64,000 bases of DNA, taken from assembly GCA_017408585.1 (NCBI GenBank), contig JAFQUJ010000006.1, forward strand, positions 18,696 through 82,695, written 5' to 3'. Below, piece by piece: positions 53,796 to 61,661 of this stretch. A program made the translations under genes and the position numbers. The notes beneath the pieces were generated by a model. That model saw nothing but the letters and a program-made list of their open reading frames with translations. It was not told the DNA's origin and made no database searches. The DNA comes from Clostridia bacterium (GTDB lineage Bacteria; Bacillota; Clostridia; Oscillospirales; CAG-272). Each line of letters begins with the position of its first letter. Position 1 is the stretch's first letter.

Positions 53796-54931
53796 TGTTT
53801 GAAGTTTTAAAAACCGAGGGCAGAGCAAGACGCGCACGCCTTGAAACTGTTCACGGAACAATAGAAACCCCCGTCTTTATGAATGTCGGCACATGTGCTG
53901 CAATCAAGGGTGGAGTTTCAACCACAGACCTAAAGGAAATTAACTGTCAGGTTGAGCTCTCAAATACCTATCACCTTCATATAAGACCGGGCGACAAGCT
54001 AATACACGAGCTTGGAGGAATACACAAGTTCTTTAACTGGGATCGCCCCGTTCTAACGGATAGTGGTGGATTTCAGGTATTCTCGCTTGCTCAGCTCCGT
54101 AAGATTACCGAGGAGGGCGTAAAATTCGCCTCTCACATCGATGGAAAGCGCATATTTATGGGCCCCGAGGAGAGTATGCAAATTCAATCCAACCTAGCAT
54201 CTACAATTGCCATGGCATTTGATGAATGTATAGAAAACCCTGCCCCATACGATTATGTAAAAAATTCGTGCGAGCGTACAACAAGATGGCTCGTTCGCTG
54301 TAAGGCAGAGATGGAGCGTCTTAATTCCTTGCCCGAAACTATAAATAAGCACCAAATGCTTTTTGGAATAAATCAAGGTGGAACATACGAGGATCTTCGT
54401 ATAAAGCATATGCAGGATATTGCCGAGCTTGACCTTGATGGCTACGCAATAGGTGGCCTTGCAGTAGGTGAGGCAACCGAGGAAATGTATCGAATTATTG
54501 ACGCAGTAGAGCCTTACATGCCAAAGAATAAGCCAAGATATCTTATGGGCGTCGGTACACCCTGTAACATTCTTGAGGCAGTTCACTATGGCGTCGATTT
54601 CTTTGATTGCGTAATGCCAAGCCGTAACGCAAGACACGGAAACTTGTTCACATGGAACGGAAAAATGAACATTCTCAATGAAAAATATATGCGAGATTCT
54701 CGCCCGATTGACGAGGGCTGTAATTGCCCTGCATGTCGCGATTATTCAAGAGCATATATAAGACACCTAATCAAAGCAAAGGAAACTCTTGGAATGCGTC
54801 TTTGCGTGCTCCATAACCTTTATTTTTATAACGAGCTTATGCAAAAGATAAGAGACGCTCTCGACGAGGGACGCTTTGAGGAATTTTATCAAAAATACAG
54901 AATACTATTAGGCGAGAGAAACCCCGATTAA
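53795..54931 (+). CDS. tgt: tRNA-guanine transglycosylase
   Basis: Exchanges G34 for the queuosine precursor preQ1 in tRNAs with GUN anticodons. The 378 residues show TYHLHIRPG, the catalytic aspartate in LTDSGGFQVFSLAQL, FDECIENPAPY, GGLAVGEATEEMY, FDCVMPSRNARHG, and the zinc site CNCPACRDYS with a later C...H. Its start shares one base with the mutL stop. queA, yajC and other usual neighbours are not here. Confidence 0.97.
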   Translation: MFEVLKTEGRARRARLETVHGTIETPVFMNVGTCAAIKGGVSTTDLKEINCQVELSNTYHLHIRPGDKLIHELGGIHKFFNWDRPVLTDSGGFQVFSLAQLRKITEEGVKFASHIDGKRIFMGPEESMQIQSNLASTIAMAFDECIENPAPYDYVKNSCERTTRWLVRCKAEMERLNSLPETINKHQMLFGINQGGTYEDLRIKHMQDIAELDLDGYAIGGLAVGEATEEMYRIIDAVEPYMPKNKPRYLMGVGTPCNILEAVHYGVDFFDCVMPSRNARHGNLFTWNGKMNILNEKYMRDSRPIDEGCNCPACRDYSRAYIRHLIKAKETLGMRLCVLHNLYFYNELMQKIRDALDEGRFEEFYQKYRILLGERNPD

Positions 54932-54964
54932 TCGACACATTCCCTCGTAAATTAAGGAGCTACT

Positions 54965-55801
54965 ATGAAAAATAACATTATGCTATTCCCACAGGGTAAG
55001 CCCAAGGCGCTTACCTTCAGCTACGACGATGGTCCTAAGGAGGACAGAGAGCTTGTGGCTCTATTCAACAAATACAATGTCAAGGCAACCTTTAATCTCA
55101 ACTCTCAATGGCTTATAAACAGAGAAACAGATGAAAACGACCCCGCAGTAAAGGAAAGCGAGGTAAGAGAGCTATACAAGGGACACGAAATCGCCCTTCA
55201 CGCCCTTATGCACCCATTCCTTGAAAGGCTTCCCGTTGATGCCATGATGTATGAGCTAGTAAAGGACAGAGAAAATCTCGAAAGAATTTCTGGTCAAATC
55301 ATAAGAGGAATGGCATATCCATTTGGAACCTACAATGACAATGTTGTAAGAGTTGCTCGTGATTTGGGAATAAGATATTCTCGCACCTGTCACACTCATC
55401 ACAGCTTTAAAATCGACAGAGATTGGCTAAGAATGCCATCTACCTGTCACCACGCCGACGAAAAGCTCTTCGAGCTTGCCAACACCTTCGTAAACGAAAA
55501 CCCTCTTACGCGTTGGGCAATCGAGGGCTGGCTATTCTATGTATGGGGACACTCGTTCGAGTTTAGAACAGAGCAGGATTGGGAGCGTATGGAGAAATTC
55601 CTCTCAATCGTTTCTAACAGAGATGATGTATGGTATGCAACCAACATCGAAATTTATAATTACATAACCGCATATGATAACCTCGAGTTCTCGCTTGATA
55701 TGAGTATAGTACATAACCCAAGTGCAATTGATGTGTGGTTTAAGCATGACCAAAAAACAGTTGTTTGCGTTCCATCTGGTGCAACAATAGCCTTAAAATA
55801 A
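54965..55801 (+). CDS. polysaccharide deacetylase-family protein
   Basis: 278-residue NodB-homology enzyme. The metal and catalytic motifs are TFSYDDGPKEDREL (Asp-Asp pair), HEIALHALMHPFLER (His-x3-His) and RGMAYPFGTYND. Later segments carry WGHSFEF. There is no signal peptide or lipid anchor, so it acts in the cytoplasm on a small N- or O-acetylated sugar rather than on cell-wall polymers, an unusual location. It closes the miaB-mutSL-tgt run before a strong terminator. Confidence 0.87.
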   Translation: MKNNIMLFPQGKPKALTFSYDDGPKEDRELVALFNKYNVKATFNLNSQWLINRETDENDPAVKESEVRELYKGHEIALHALMHPFLERLPVDAMMYELVKDRENLERISGQIIRGMAYPFGTYNDNVVRVARDLGIRYSRTCHTHHSFKIDRDWLRMPSTCHHADEKLFELANTFVNENPLTRWAIEGWLFYVWGHSFEFRTEQDWERMEKFLSIVSNRDDVWYATNIEIYNYITAYDNLEFSLDMSIVHNPSAIDVWFKHDQKTVVCVPSGATIALK

Positions 55802-55804
55802 TAA

Positions 55805-55840
55805 AAACAAAAATCACCGTTTAAAACGGTGATTTTTTAT
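55805..55840 (+). terminator. bidirectional terminator
   Basis: Stem AAAATCACCGTTT/AACGGTGATTTT with A and T flanks, between the converging genes that end at 55801 and 55837. Confidence 0.9.
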
Positions 55841-56256
55841 TCGTTAATCTCCTCACAGCCAAGATAATCACATAGATAAGCGCGTAAACGCTTTTTTCTT
55901 TTTTTAGCTGTGCTAAACGGAAGGGATTTTGTAAAAATGCACGCAAAAAGTAACGGAATGGCAATAACGACCAAAATAAGCACGAAAATTATCCATTCAT
56001 ACCATCTCATTTTTGTGTCACTATCAGGTAAGATTTCACCATCAAGCTCAACATATCCGTTCCTTTCAACAATAGGCGACTTGTACCAATAGCCTGCGCC
56101 ATTTTTGCCCTTTTCAACGCCAATCTCGATAAAGCCTGCTCTTAAATATACAACAAGTTCAAAGCCACGAGTGCGATTTTCACGATTGAATTTATCTCTT
56201 TGAATAGAATAATTTTTTATAAAATCATCTATTGTACCCTTAAATCTAAATTTCAT
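55837..56256 (-). CDS. hypothetical single-span membrane protein, 139 aa
   Basis: Unrecognised protein. Residues 1-85 form a soluble beta-rich domain (with FELVVYLRAGFIEIGVEKG). One membrane span follows at about 86-110 (WIIFVLILVVIAIPLLF), then a basic tail (AKKRKKRLR) that faces the cytoplasm. An AAGGAG site lies before the ATG. It stands alone between the deacetylase and the PTS genes on the opposite strand. Confidence 0.7.
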   Translation of the reverse strand: MKFRFKGTIDDFIKNYSIQRDKFNRENRTRGFELVVYLRAGFIEIGVEKGKNGAGYWYKSPIVERNGYVELDGEILPDSDTKMRWYEWIIFVLILVVIAIPLLFACIFTKSLPFSTAKKRKKRLRAYLCDYLGCEEINE

Positions 56257-56327
56257 TTGTATCTCCTTATAAAGAACTACAAGAGTAGTATATCACATCT
56301 TTTCTAAAATTGCAATAAAAAATCAAA

Positions 56328-56356
56328 TTGTCCTGTTTTTGAATAATGAATATAAA
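56328..56356 (+). promoter_or_regulatory. candidate promoter of the PTS operon
   Basis: TTGTCC (56328-56333), 17-base spacer, TATAAA (56351-56356). Confidence 0.5.
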
Positions 56357-56375
56357 AATAGCCAAAATAAAAACG

Positions 56376-56408
56376 AGTAGCAAGCAACAAAAATAATGAC
56401 TTGCTATT
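56376..56408 (+). promoter_or_regulatory. hairpin or operator before the HPr gene
   Basis: Inverted repeat AGTAGCAAG (56376-56384) and CTTGCTATT (56400-56408), directly before the GAGGAG ribosome site. It could be a repressor site or an mRNA stem that limits translation. No T run, so not a terminator. Confidence 0.45.
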
Positions 56409-56423
56409 AAGCGAGGAGAAAAG

Positions 56424-56690
56424 ATGAAAGAATACAAGCACATAATAAAGGCCGAAAACGGCCTACATGCTCGACCTGCGGGCGCTCTTGCGAGCTGTGC
56501 CAAGACATTCAAATCAAGCATAACCGTGAGCGCTCTTGGCAAAAACGCCGACGCAAAGCGCCTTTTGTCGCTTATGAGCTTAGGTGCAACAAAAGGAACA
56601 GAGCTTCACTTTGTAATCACAGGTGAGGACGAGCAAAGCGCCTACGAGGCAATAGTAGATTTTTGCGAGAGGCTAGGTGATATGAGATGA
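56424..56690 (+). CDS. HPr-family phosphocarrier without Ser46
   Basis: 88-residue PTS phosphocarrier. The phospho-accepting His15 stands in NGLHARPAG and the family ending is LLSLMSLGATKG. At the position of the regulatory Ser46 (Bacillus KSIMGVMSLG) this protein has Arg46 (KRLLSLMSLG), so HPr kinase could not phosphorylate it. It overlaps the EIIA gene by four bases and therefore looks dedicated to this transporter. The general HPr and enzyme I must lie elsewhere. Confidence 0.93.
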   Translation: MKEYKHIIKAENGLHARPAGALASCAKTFKSSITVSALGKNADAKRLLSLMSLGATKGTELHFVITGEDEQSAYEAIVDFCERLGDMR

Positions 56691-57166
56691 TTTTTTCAAA
56701 AAAGCAAGATCAGCTTCTTGCGGTTTGTGATGGAGTAAGCGCTCCAATCACCGAAATTCCGGACGAAGCATTTTCAATGGGACTTCTAGGCAGAGGCTTT
56801 GCCCAAGACCCCGAGGGGAATGTGTTTACAAGCCCCGTTACAGGCAAAATAGAAAGCGTTTCAAAAACCAAGCACGCATACACAATTCACACCAAAAGCG
56901 ATCTGGATATTTTAGTCCATATAGGTGTCGATACCGTTGAGCTAAACGGAGATGGCTTTGAGGCGATGGTGAGCGAAGGGCAAAGCATAAGGGCAGGCGA
57001 CACGCTTTGTCGTGCCGACATTGAGCTGATAAGGAACAGAGGCTTTAATCCAATAACTGCGGTTCTTGTCACCAATCCCGAAAAAATCGAAAATATAGCC
57101 TATAAATTTGGTACTACAAGGGCAGGCAAGGATTGTCCTATGTATTACTCTGTTAAGAAAGGATAA
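56687..57166 (+). CDS. PTS EIIA component, glucose type
   Basis: 159-residue soluble EIIA(Glc)-like protein. Both active-site histidines are present and 15 residues apart: His63 in KHAYTI and the phosphorylated His78 in DILVHIGVDTVEL. Other family parts are VFTSPVTGK and AGDTLCRADIELI. It passes phosphate from HPr to the EIIB domain of the next gene, six bases downstream. Confidence 0.95.
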   Translation: MIFSKKQDQLLAVCDGVSAPITEIPDEAFSMGLLGRGFAQDPEGNVFTSPVTGKIESVSKTKHAYTIHTKSDLDILVHIGVDTVELNGDGFEAMVSEGQSIRAGDTLCRADIELIRNRGFNPITAVLVTNPEKIENIAYKFGTTRAGKDCPMYYSVKKG

Positions 57167-57172
57167 ACGAAA

Positions 57173-58798
57173 ATGACAGAAACAAAAGAAAAAGGAAAAT
57201 GGGGTGCAGGAATCTTTAGTGTGCTTCAAAGAGTAGGGCGAGCCTTTATGCTACCAATAGCTCTTTTACCAATCGCAGGACTGCTTCTTGGAATAGGCGC
57301 ATCTCTTACAAATCCCGCAATGCTAGAGGCATATAATCTCACCTCGATTATGGGCGAGGGAACATTTCTCTATTCGCTTTTCACCCTTCTTGCATCAGTT
57401 GGAACGGTAATCTTTGATAACCTACCGCTTCTGTTTGCAATGGGCGTAGCGCTTGGCATGGCAGAAAACGAAAAGGCAACAGCAACCCTGTCAGCCGCCA
57501 TCGCGTTTTTTGTAATGCACAAAACAATAAATGCGTTGCTCGAAATTACAGGCAAGCTAAGTGATGGCTCAATGCAAGAGGGAACGATTGCCAATGTAGT
57601 GGGAATTAACTCTCTTCAAATGGGTGTTTTTGGTGGAATTATAGTAGGACTTGGTGTCGCTTATCTAAACAACCGATTTTACAAAATCCGTCTGCCAAAT
57701 GTAATTTCCTTCTTTGGTGGAACGCGCTTTGTCCCAATCATTTCAACAGCGGTTTATATCCTTGTCGGAGTGCTCATGTTCTTTGTTTGGCCATATATCC
57801 AAATGGGTATTTATGCCCTTGGCGACCTCGTTCTAAAATCAGGCTACGCAGGCACATTTATCTATGGCTTTATTGAGAGAATTTTAATTCCGTTTGGACT
57901 TCACCATGTGTTCTATCTGCCATTCTGGCAAACGGGACTTGGCGGAAGCGCACTAATCGATGGCGTCATGGTTTATGGCGCACAAAACATCTTCTTTGCA
58001 GAGCTTGCATCAAGCGCAACCGAGGTGTTTTCCGTATCTGCTACAAGATTTATGAGTGGTAAATTCCCACTTATGATATTTGGACTTCCCGGTGCTGCTC
58101 TCGCTATGTACACCTGTGCTGATACCCCTAAGAAAAAGGCAGCGGGCGGACTTTTGTTATCCGCAGCCCTTACCTCAATGCTTACAGGAATTACAGAGCC
58201 AATTGAATTTACCTTCCTCTTTGTAGCCCCACTTCTTTATGTAATACACTCACTCTTTGCAGGACTTGCATATATGCTTATGCATCTTTTAGAGGTTGGA
58301 GTTGGAATGACCTTCTCGGGCGGAATTATCGACCTTCTTTTATTTGGCGTAATCCAAGGCAACTCAAAAACCAATTGGATAATGGTTCCACTCGTAGGAA
58401 TAGGATATTTTATTGTTTATTTCTTCCTTTTCCGTTTCCTAATTCTCAAAAGAAATTATGCTACGCCGGGCAGAGAGGTAGGCGATGGCGAGGTTAAGCT
58501 TTATACAAGAGCTGACTATAACGAAAAAAGACAAGCTAAGAGCACTAACACAGCACCAAGCGACACCTCAAAAATTATATTAGAGGGACTTGGTGGCAAG
58601 GAAAATATAATCACTCTTGATAACTGTGCAACACGCCTTCGTGTAAGCGTCAAAAACCCCGAGCTTGTAAGCGAATCACTTTTGAAGCAAAGTGGCGCTG
58701 CCGGCGTTATCAAAAAAGGAACAGGAATACAAGTAATCTATGGCCCACAGGTTTCCGTTATAAAAAGCGAGCTGGAGGACTATATGAATACCTTATAA
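57173..58798 (+). CDS. PTS EIICB transporter, glucose/N-acetylglucosamine type
   Basis: 541-residue membrane permease. Residues 1-440 form the EIIC channel (GRAFMLPIALLPIAGLLLG, FGLHHVFYLPFW, GITEPIEFTFLF). A linker and the EIIB domain follow, with the phosphorylated Cys near residue 485 in LDNCATRLRV. With HPr and EIIA it makes a complete transporter for a glucose-like sugar. The nagA gene in this window favours GlcNAc, but glucose or maltose types look alike. Confidence 0.92.
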   Translation: MTETKEKGKWGAGIFSVLQRVGRAFMLPIALLPIAGLLLGIGASLTNPAMLEAYNLTSIMGEGTFLYSLFTLLASVGTVIFDNLPLLFAMGVALGMAENEKATATLSAAIAFFVMHKTINALLEITGKLSDGSMQEGTIANVVGINSLQMGVFGGIIVGLGVAYLNNRFYKIRLPNVISFFGGTRFVPIISTAVYILVGVLMFFVWPYIQMGIYALGDLVLKSGYAGTFIYGFIERILIPFGLHHVFYLPFWQTGLGGSALIDGVMVYGAQNIFFAELASSATEVFSVSATRFMSGKFPLMIFGLPGAALAMYTCADTPKKKAAGGLLLSAALTSMLTGITEPIEFTFLFVAPLLYVIHSLFAGLAYMLMHLLEVGVGMTFSGGIIDLLLFGVIQGNSKTNWIMVPLVGIGYFIVYFFLFRFLILKRNYATPGREVGDGEVKLYTRADYNEKRQAKSTNTAPSDTSKIILEGLGGKENIITLDNCATRLRVSVKNPELVSESLLKQSGAAGVIKKGTGIQVIYGPQVSVIKSELEDYMNTL

Positions 58799-58834
58799 AA
58801 AATTGCGTTGCGAAAGCAACGCAATTTTTTGTAG
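58797..58834 (+). terminator. terminator after the PTS operon
   Basis: Stem AAAATTGCGTTGC/GCAACGCAATTTT with a GAAA tetraloop and T run. Confidence 0.93.
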
Positions 58835-58837
58835 TTA

Positions 58838-58866
58838 TTGACTTTTGCGCCATATAATTGTATAAT
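58838..58866 (+). promoter_or_regulatory. promoter of the glycerol-1-phosphate operon
   Basis: TTGACT (58838-58843), 17-base spacer, TATAAT (58861-58866), about 37 bases before the first gene. Confidence 0.82.
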
Positions 58867-58902
58867 AAATTTATAACATTAGTTTAAGATGGGAGGGTCA
58901 AG

Positions 58903-60183
58903 ATGAATATAAATACAATTTTAAAGGGAATGAAATGTAGCCATTGTGGCAAGGAGCATAAATGCGATATTGAATGTGTGATTGTTGAGCACGGCGCAAT
59001 CGCTCATCTAACAGAGCTTTGCAAAGAATATAATTCAATTCTTATCGTAGCAGACGAAAACACAATAGGAGCAACGCATGACAAGGTTGATATGGCGCTA
59101 GAGGCGAAAATCGCACACAGGGTGATATTTTCGGGCGATAGCGTTCTTGTGCCCAACGAGGATGCAATAAATAAAGTAACTAAGCATCTCGATAAAATTG
59201 ACCTGATAGTTGGCGTAGGCTCTGGCGTTATACAGGATCTTTGTAAATATGTTTCGCACTTTGAAAAAATTCCATATATGATAGTCGCAACCGCGCCATC
59301 AATGGACGGATACGCCTCGACTGGCTCTGCAATGATTTTAAAGGGAATGAAGGAAACAGTCCCCGCAGGACTTCCCAAGGCGATAATCGCAGACACAGAG
59401 GTGCTCAAGGACGCCCCTATGGAAATGATAAAAGCAGGCTATGGCGACATAATCGGTAAATATTCAGCTCTTAACGATTGGTGGCTATCTGTGGCTGTAA
59501 ATGACGAGTATTTCTGTGAGTATATATCTGACACCACCTACGAGATGATAGAAAAAACCATCAATGTAGCGCAAGGAATCATAGCAAGAGACGAGGACGC
59601 AATCGCAACACTCACCGAGGCGCTAATCGTGGTTGGAATTATGATGTCATTTGCAACCAATTCGCGCCCTGCCTCTGGTAGTGAGCATCACCTGTCGCAC
59701 TTTTTCGAGATTACGGGCATAGTAAATGGCGAAAAATATCTCCCGCATGGTATAGATGTTGCCTATTCTACAATAATCACCGCAAGACTAAGAGAACGCC
59801 TTGTGAAAGCCCCCTTCCCAAATGAGCAATTTAGACTTGCTCGTGAGGAATATGTCGCAAAAATGGAAAAAATCTATGGCGCAGAGGTGGGTAGAGGCTG
59901 TGTTGCCTTACAGGATAAGGTAGGAAATTATCAAAAAAATCGAATAGCGCTTTACCACAAAAAAAGAAAGCAGATAATCGAAATTCTATCAAGAATGCCA
60001 ACACCCGAAAAAATCCAAGAAATTTTGTCCTATGTTGGACTTGATATCAGCGAGCTCTATCGTACCTATACTAAGAAAAAAATAAGCGATGCAATAGCCT
60101 ATGGAAAGGATTTGAAGGACAGATATACAGTGCTGTGGCTGAATTATGACCTTTTTGGAGAAGAAAATGAAGCTTACATATGA
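58903..60183 (+). CDS. sn-glycerol-1-phosphate dehydrogenase, AraM/EgsA type
   Basis: 426-residue member of the metal-dependent alcohol-dehydrogenase-like family that interconverts glycerol-1-phosphate and dihydroxyacetone phosphate. Motifs: VGVGSGVIQDLCKY (NAD binding), ATAPSMDGYASTGSA, AGYGDIIGKYSALNDW with the metal-site Asp, and SGSEHHLSHFFE with metal-site histidines. A short Cys cluster at the start (CSHCGKEHKCDIEC) may bind zinc. In Bacillus AraM makes G1P for a lipid and in Archaea it makes membrane lipid. Here no geranylgeranylglyceryl-phosphate synthase (PcrB) is adjacent, and the next genes are degradative, so oxidation of G1P is more likely. Confidence 0.9.
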   Translation: MNINTILKGMKCSHCGKEHKCDIECVIVEHGAIAHLTELCKEYNSILIVADENTIGATHDKVDMALEAKIAHRVIFSGDSVLVPNEDAINKVTKHLDKIDLIVGVGSGVIQDLCKYVSHFEKIPYMIVATAPSMDGYASTGSAMILKGMKETVPAGLPKAIIADTEVLKDAPMEMIKAGYGDIIGKYSALNDWWLSVAVNDEYFCEYISDTTYEMIEKTINVAQGIIARDEDAIATLTEALIVVGIMMSFATNSRPASGSEHHLSHFFEITGIVNGEKYLPHGIDVAYSTIITARLRERLVKAPFPNEQFRLAREEYVAKMEKIYGAEVGRGCVALQDKVGNYQKNRIALYHKKRKQIIEILSRMPTPEKIQEILSYVGLDISELYRTYTKKKISDAIAYGKDLKDRYTVLWLNYDLFGEENEAYI

Positions 60184-60922
60184 AAATAGAATGGCGGTAG
60201 CAGGTCATAGAGGTGATTGCTATAACTACTATGAAAACACCAAAACCGCCTTTGAAATGGCACACAGGGAGGGTGCTGATATGATAGAAACAGATGTTCG
60301 TCTATCAAGCGACGGATACCTAGTGCTAATTCATGATGATACAATAAATCGCACCACAAATGGCAAGGGAAGGGTTTGCGAGATGACGCTTGAAGAGCTT
60401 CGTTCTCTTAACGCCGGCGATAAGCTACACCCCGAGCAAATTCCAACTCTTGAAGAGCTCTTGTCGTGGGCAGAGCCGCTTAATATCACTCTTAATCTTG
60501 AAATCAAGGAATATTATAGCGAGCAAACCAAGGAGCGCTGTGAAAAGTGTATAAATGATACTCTCGCCCTTGTTGAAAGATACAATATGCGACACAGGAT
60601 CGTTATAAATAGCTTTGATGCATATGTGCTAGAGTATGTTTATAAAAATTATGGAGATAAATATTTGCTTCACGGCTTTTATCCGTATAGCGAAATGTTC
60701 AATGTTACAATAGACCCGACCGAATATCTATATTGCGCGTGCATTTTTGCAAACGATAAAAAGGAATATTACGATTTCTTGATAAGCAACGGAATTGAGC
60801 CTTGGATAGGCGCTAGCGTAACACAAGTTAGTAAGCTTGAAATGTGTAAAAAAAATGGCGCTCGTCTAATCACCACAAACAATCCGGCAGATATAATAAA
60901 AAAACTAAGCGAAATGGAATAG
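60167..60922 (+). CDS. cytoplasmic glycerophosphodiester phosphodiesterase
   Basis: 251-residue GDPD-family enzyme without signal or span. It shows AVAGHRGDCYNYYENTKTAF, METDVRLSSDGYLVLIHDD and TNGKGRV, then LNLEIKEYY. The start at 60167 follows a TTGGAGAAG site and overlaps the previous gene by 17 bases. A dehydrogenase for glycerol-1-phosphate upstream suggests a diester that releases sn-glycerol-1-phosphate rather than the common sn-glycerol-3-phosphate. The HAD gene follows after four bases. Confidence 0.92.
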   Translation: MKLTYENRMAVAGHRGDCYNYYENTKTAFEMAHREGADMIETDVRLSSDGYLVLIHDDTINRTTNGKGRVCEMTLEELRSLNAGDKLHPEQIPTLEELLSWAEPLNITLNLEIKEYYSEQTKERCEKCINDTLALVERYNMRHRIVINSFDAYVLEYVYKNYGDKYLLHGFYPYSEMFNVTIDPTEYLYCACIFANDKKEYYDFLISNGIEPWIGASVTQVSKLEMCKKNGARLITTNNPADIIKKLSEME

Positions 60923-60926
60923 AAAA

Positions 60927-61661
60927 ATGGATAAAAATAAGATAAAGCTCGTCGCTATGGACCTAGACGGAACATTGACTCAGCACAAGGAGCACTTAAC
61001 GCCCAAAAACAAGGAGGCGCTCGACGCACTTGCGAAAAGATATAAGCTCCTTATGGTTGGCGCAGGGCAGGCAAGACGAATTTTTAATCAAATGGATAAA
61101 TATCCGCTTGATATAATAGGCAACTATGGTCTTCAATATGCAAAATATAATAGCACAACCTGTGACCTAGATATCATTCGAGATTTGACATTCCCCGTAA
61201 ATCAAGAGGAAATTGAGAAAAGGGTATCATATTTTAGAGAAAAATATGGCTTTAACGAATACAGGGGCGACTCTGTTGAATATCACCCCTCGGGCTGCAT
61301 TACCTTCCCAATACTTGGCACTAAGGCAATACAAGAGGATAAGCTAGCCTTTGACCCCACCCGAAAAAAGCGCAGAGCCATCTATGACGAGGTATGCTCG
61401 GCGTTTAATGAATATAATGTGTTTGTTGGTGGCTCGTCATCGTTTGATATGTCACCTAAGCCTTATAATAAATACTATGCACTAGACCTCTATTGCACAG
61501 AAAATAATATTTCTTGTGACGAGGTTGTTTATATCGGTGACGATTACGGACAAGGCGGAAATGACGAATGCGTATATTTGTCACACTTCAATTACCTAAC
61601 AATAGATGATTACAGGGATTTTCCAAAAATAATAAAAGAACTACTTGACGAGGAACTATGA
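60927..61661 (+). CDS. HAD-superfamily IIB phosphatase/phosphomannomutase-like
   Basis: 244-residue HAD hydrolase. The nucleophile motif is AMDLDGTLTQH, followed by a IIB-type cap with VGAGQARRIF and NYGLQYAKY, and the last motif YIGDDYGQGGNDE. The segment SSFDMSPKPYNKYYALDLY resembles eukaryote-type phosphomannomutases, so it may act on a hexose phosphate. The weak ribosome site suggests coupling with the GDPD gene. It overlaps the next gene by four bases. Confidence 0.78.
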   Translation: MDKNKIKLVAMDLDGTLTQHKEHLTPKNKEALDALAKRYKLLMVGAGQARRIFNQMDKYPLDIIGNYGLQYAKYNSTTCDLDIIRDLTFPVNQEEIEKRVSYFREKYGFNEYRGDSVEYHPSGCITFPILGTKAIQEDKLAFDPTRKKRRAIYDEVCSAFNEYNVFVGGSSSFDMSPKPYNKYYALDLYCTENNISCDEVVYIGDDYGQGGNDECVYLSHFNYLTIDDYRDFPKIIKELLDEEL

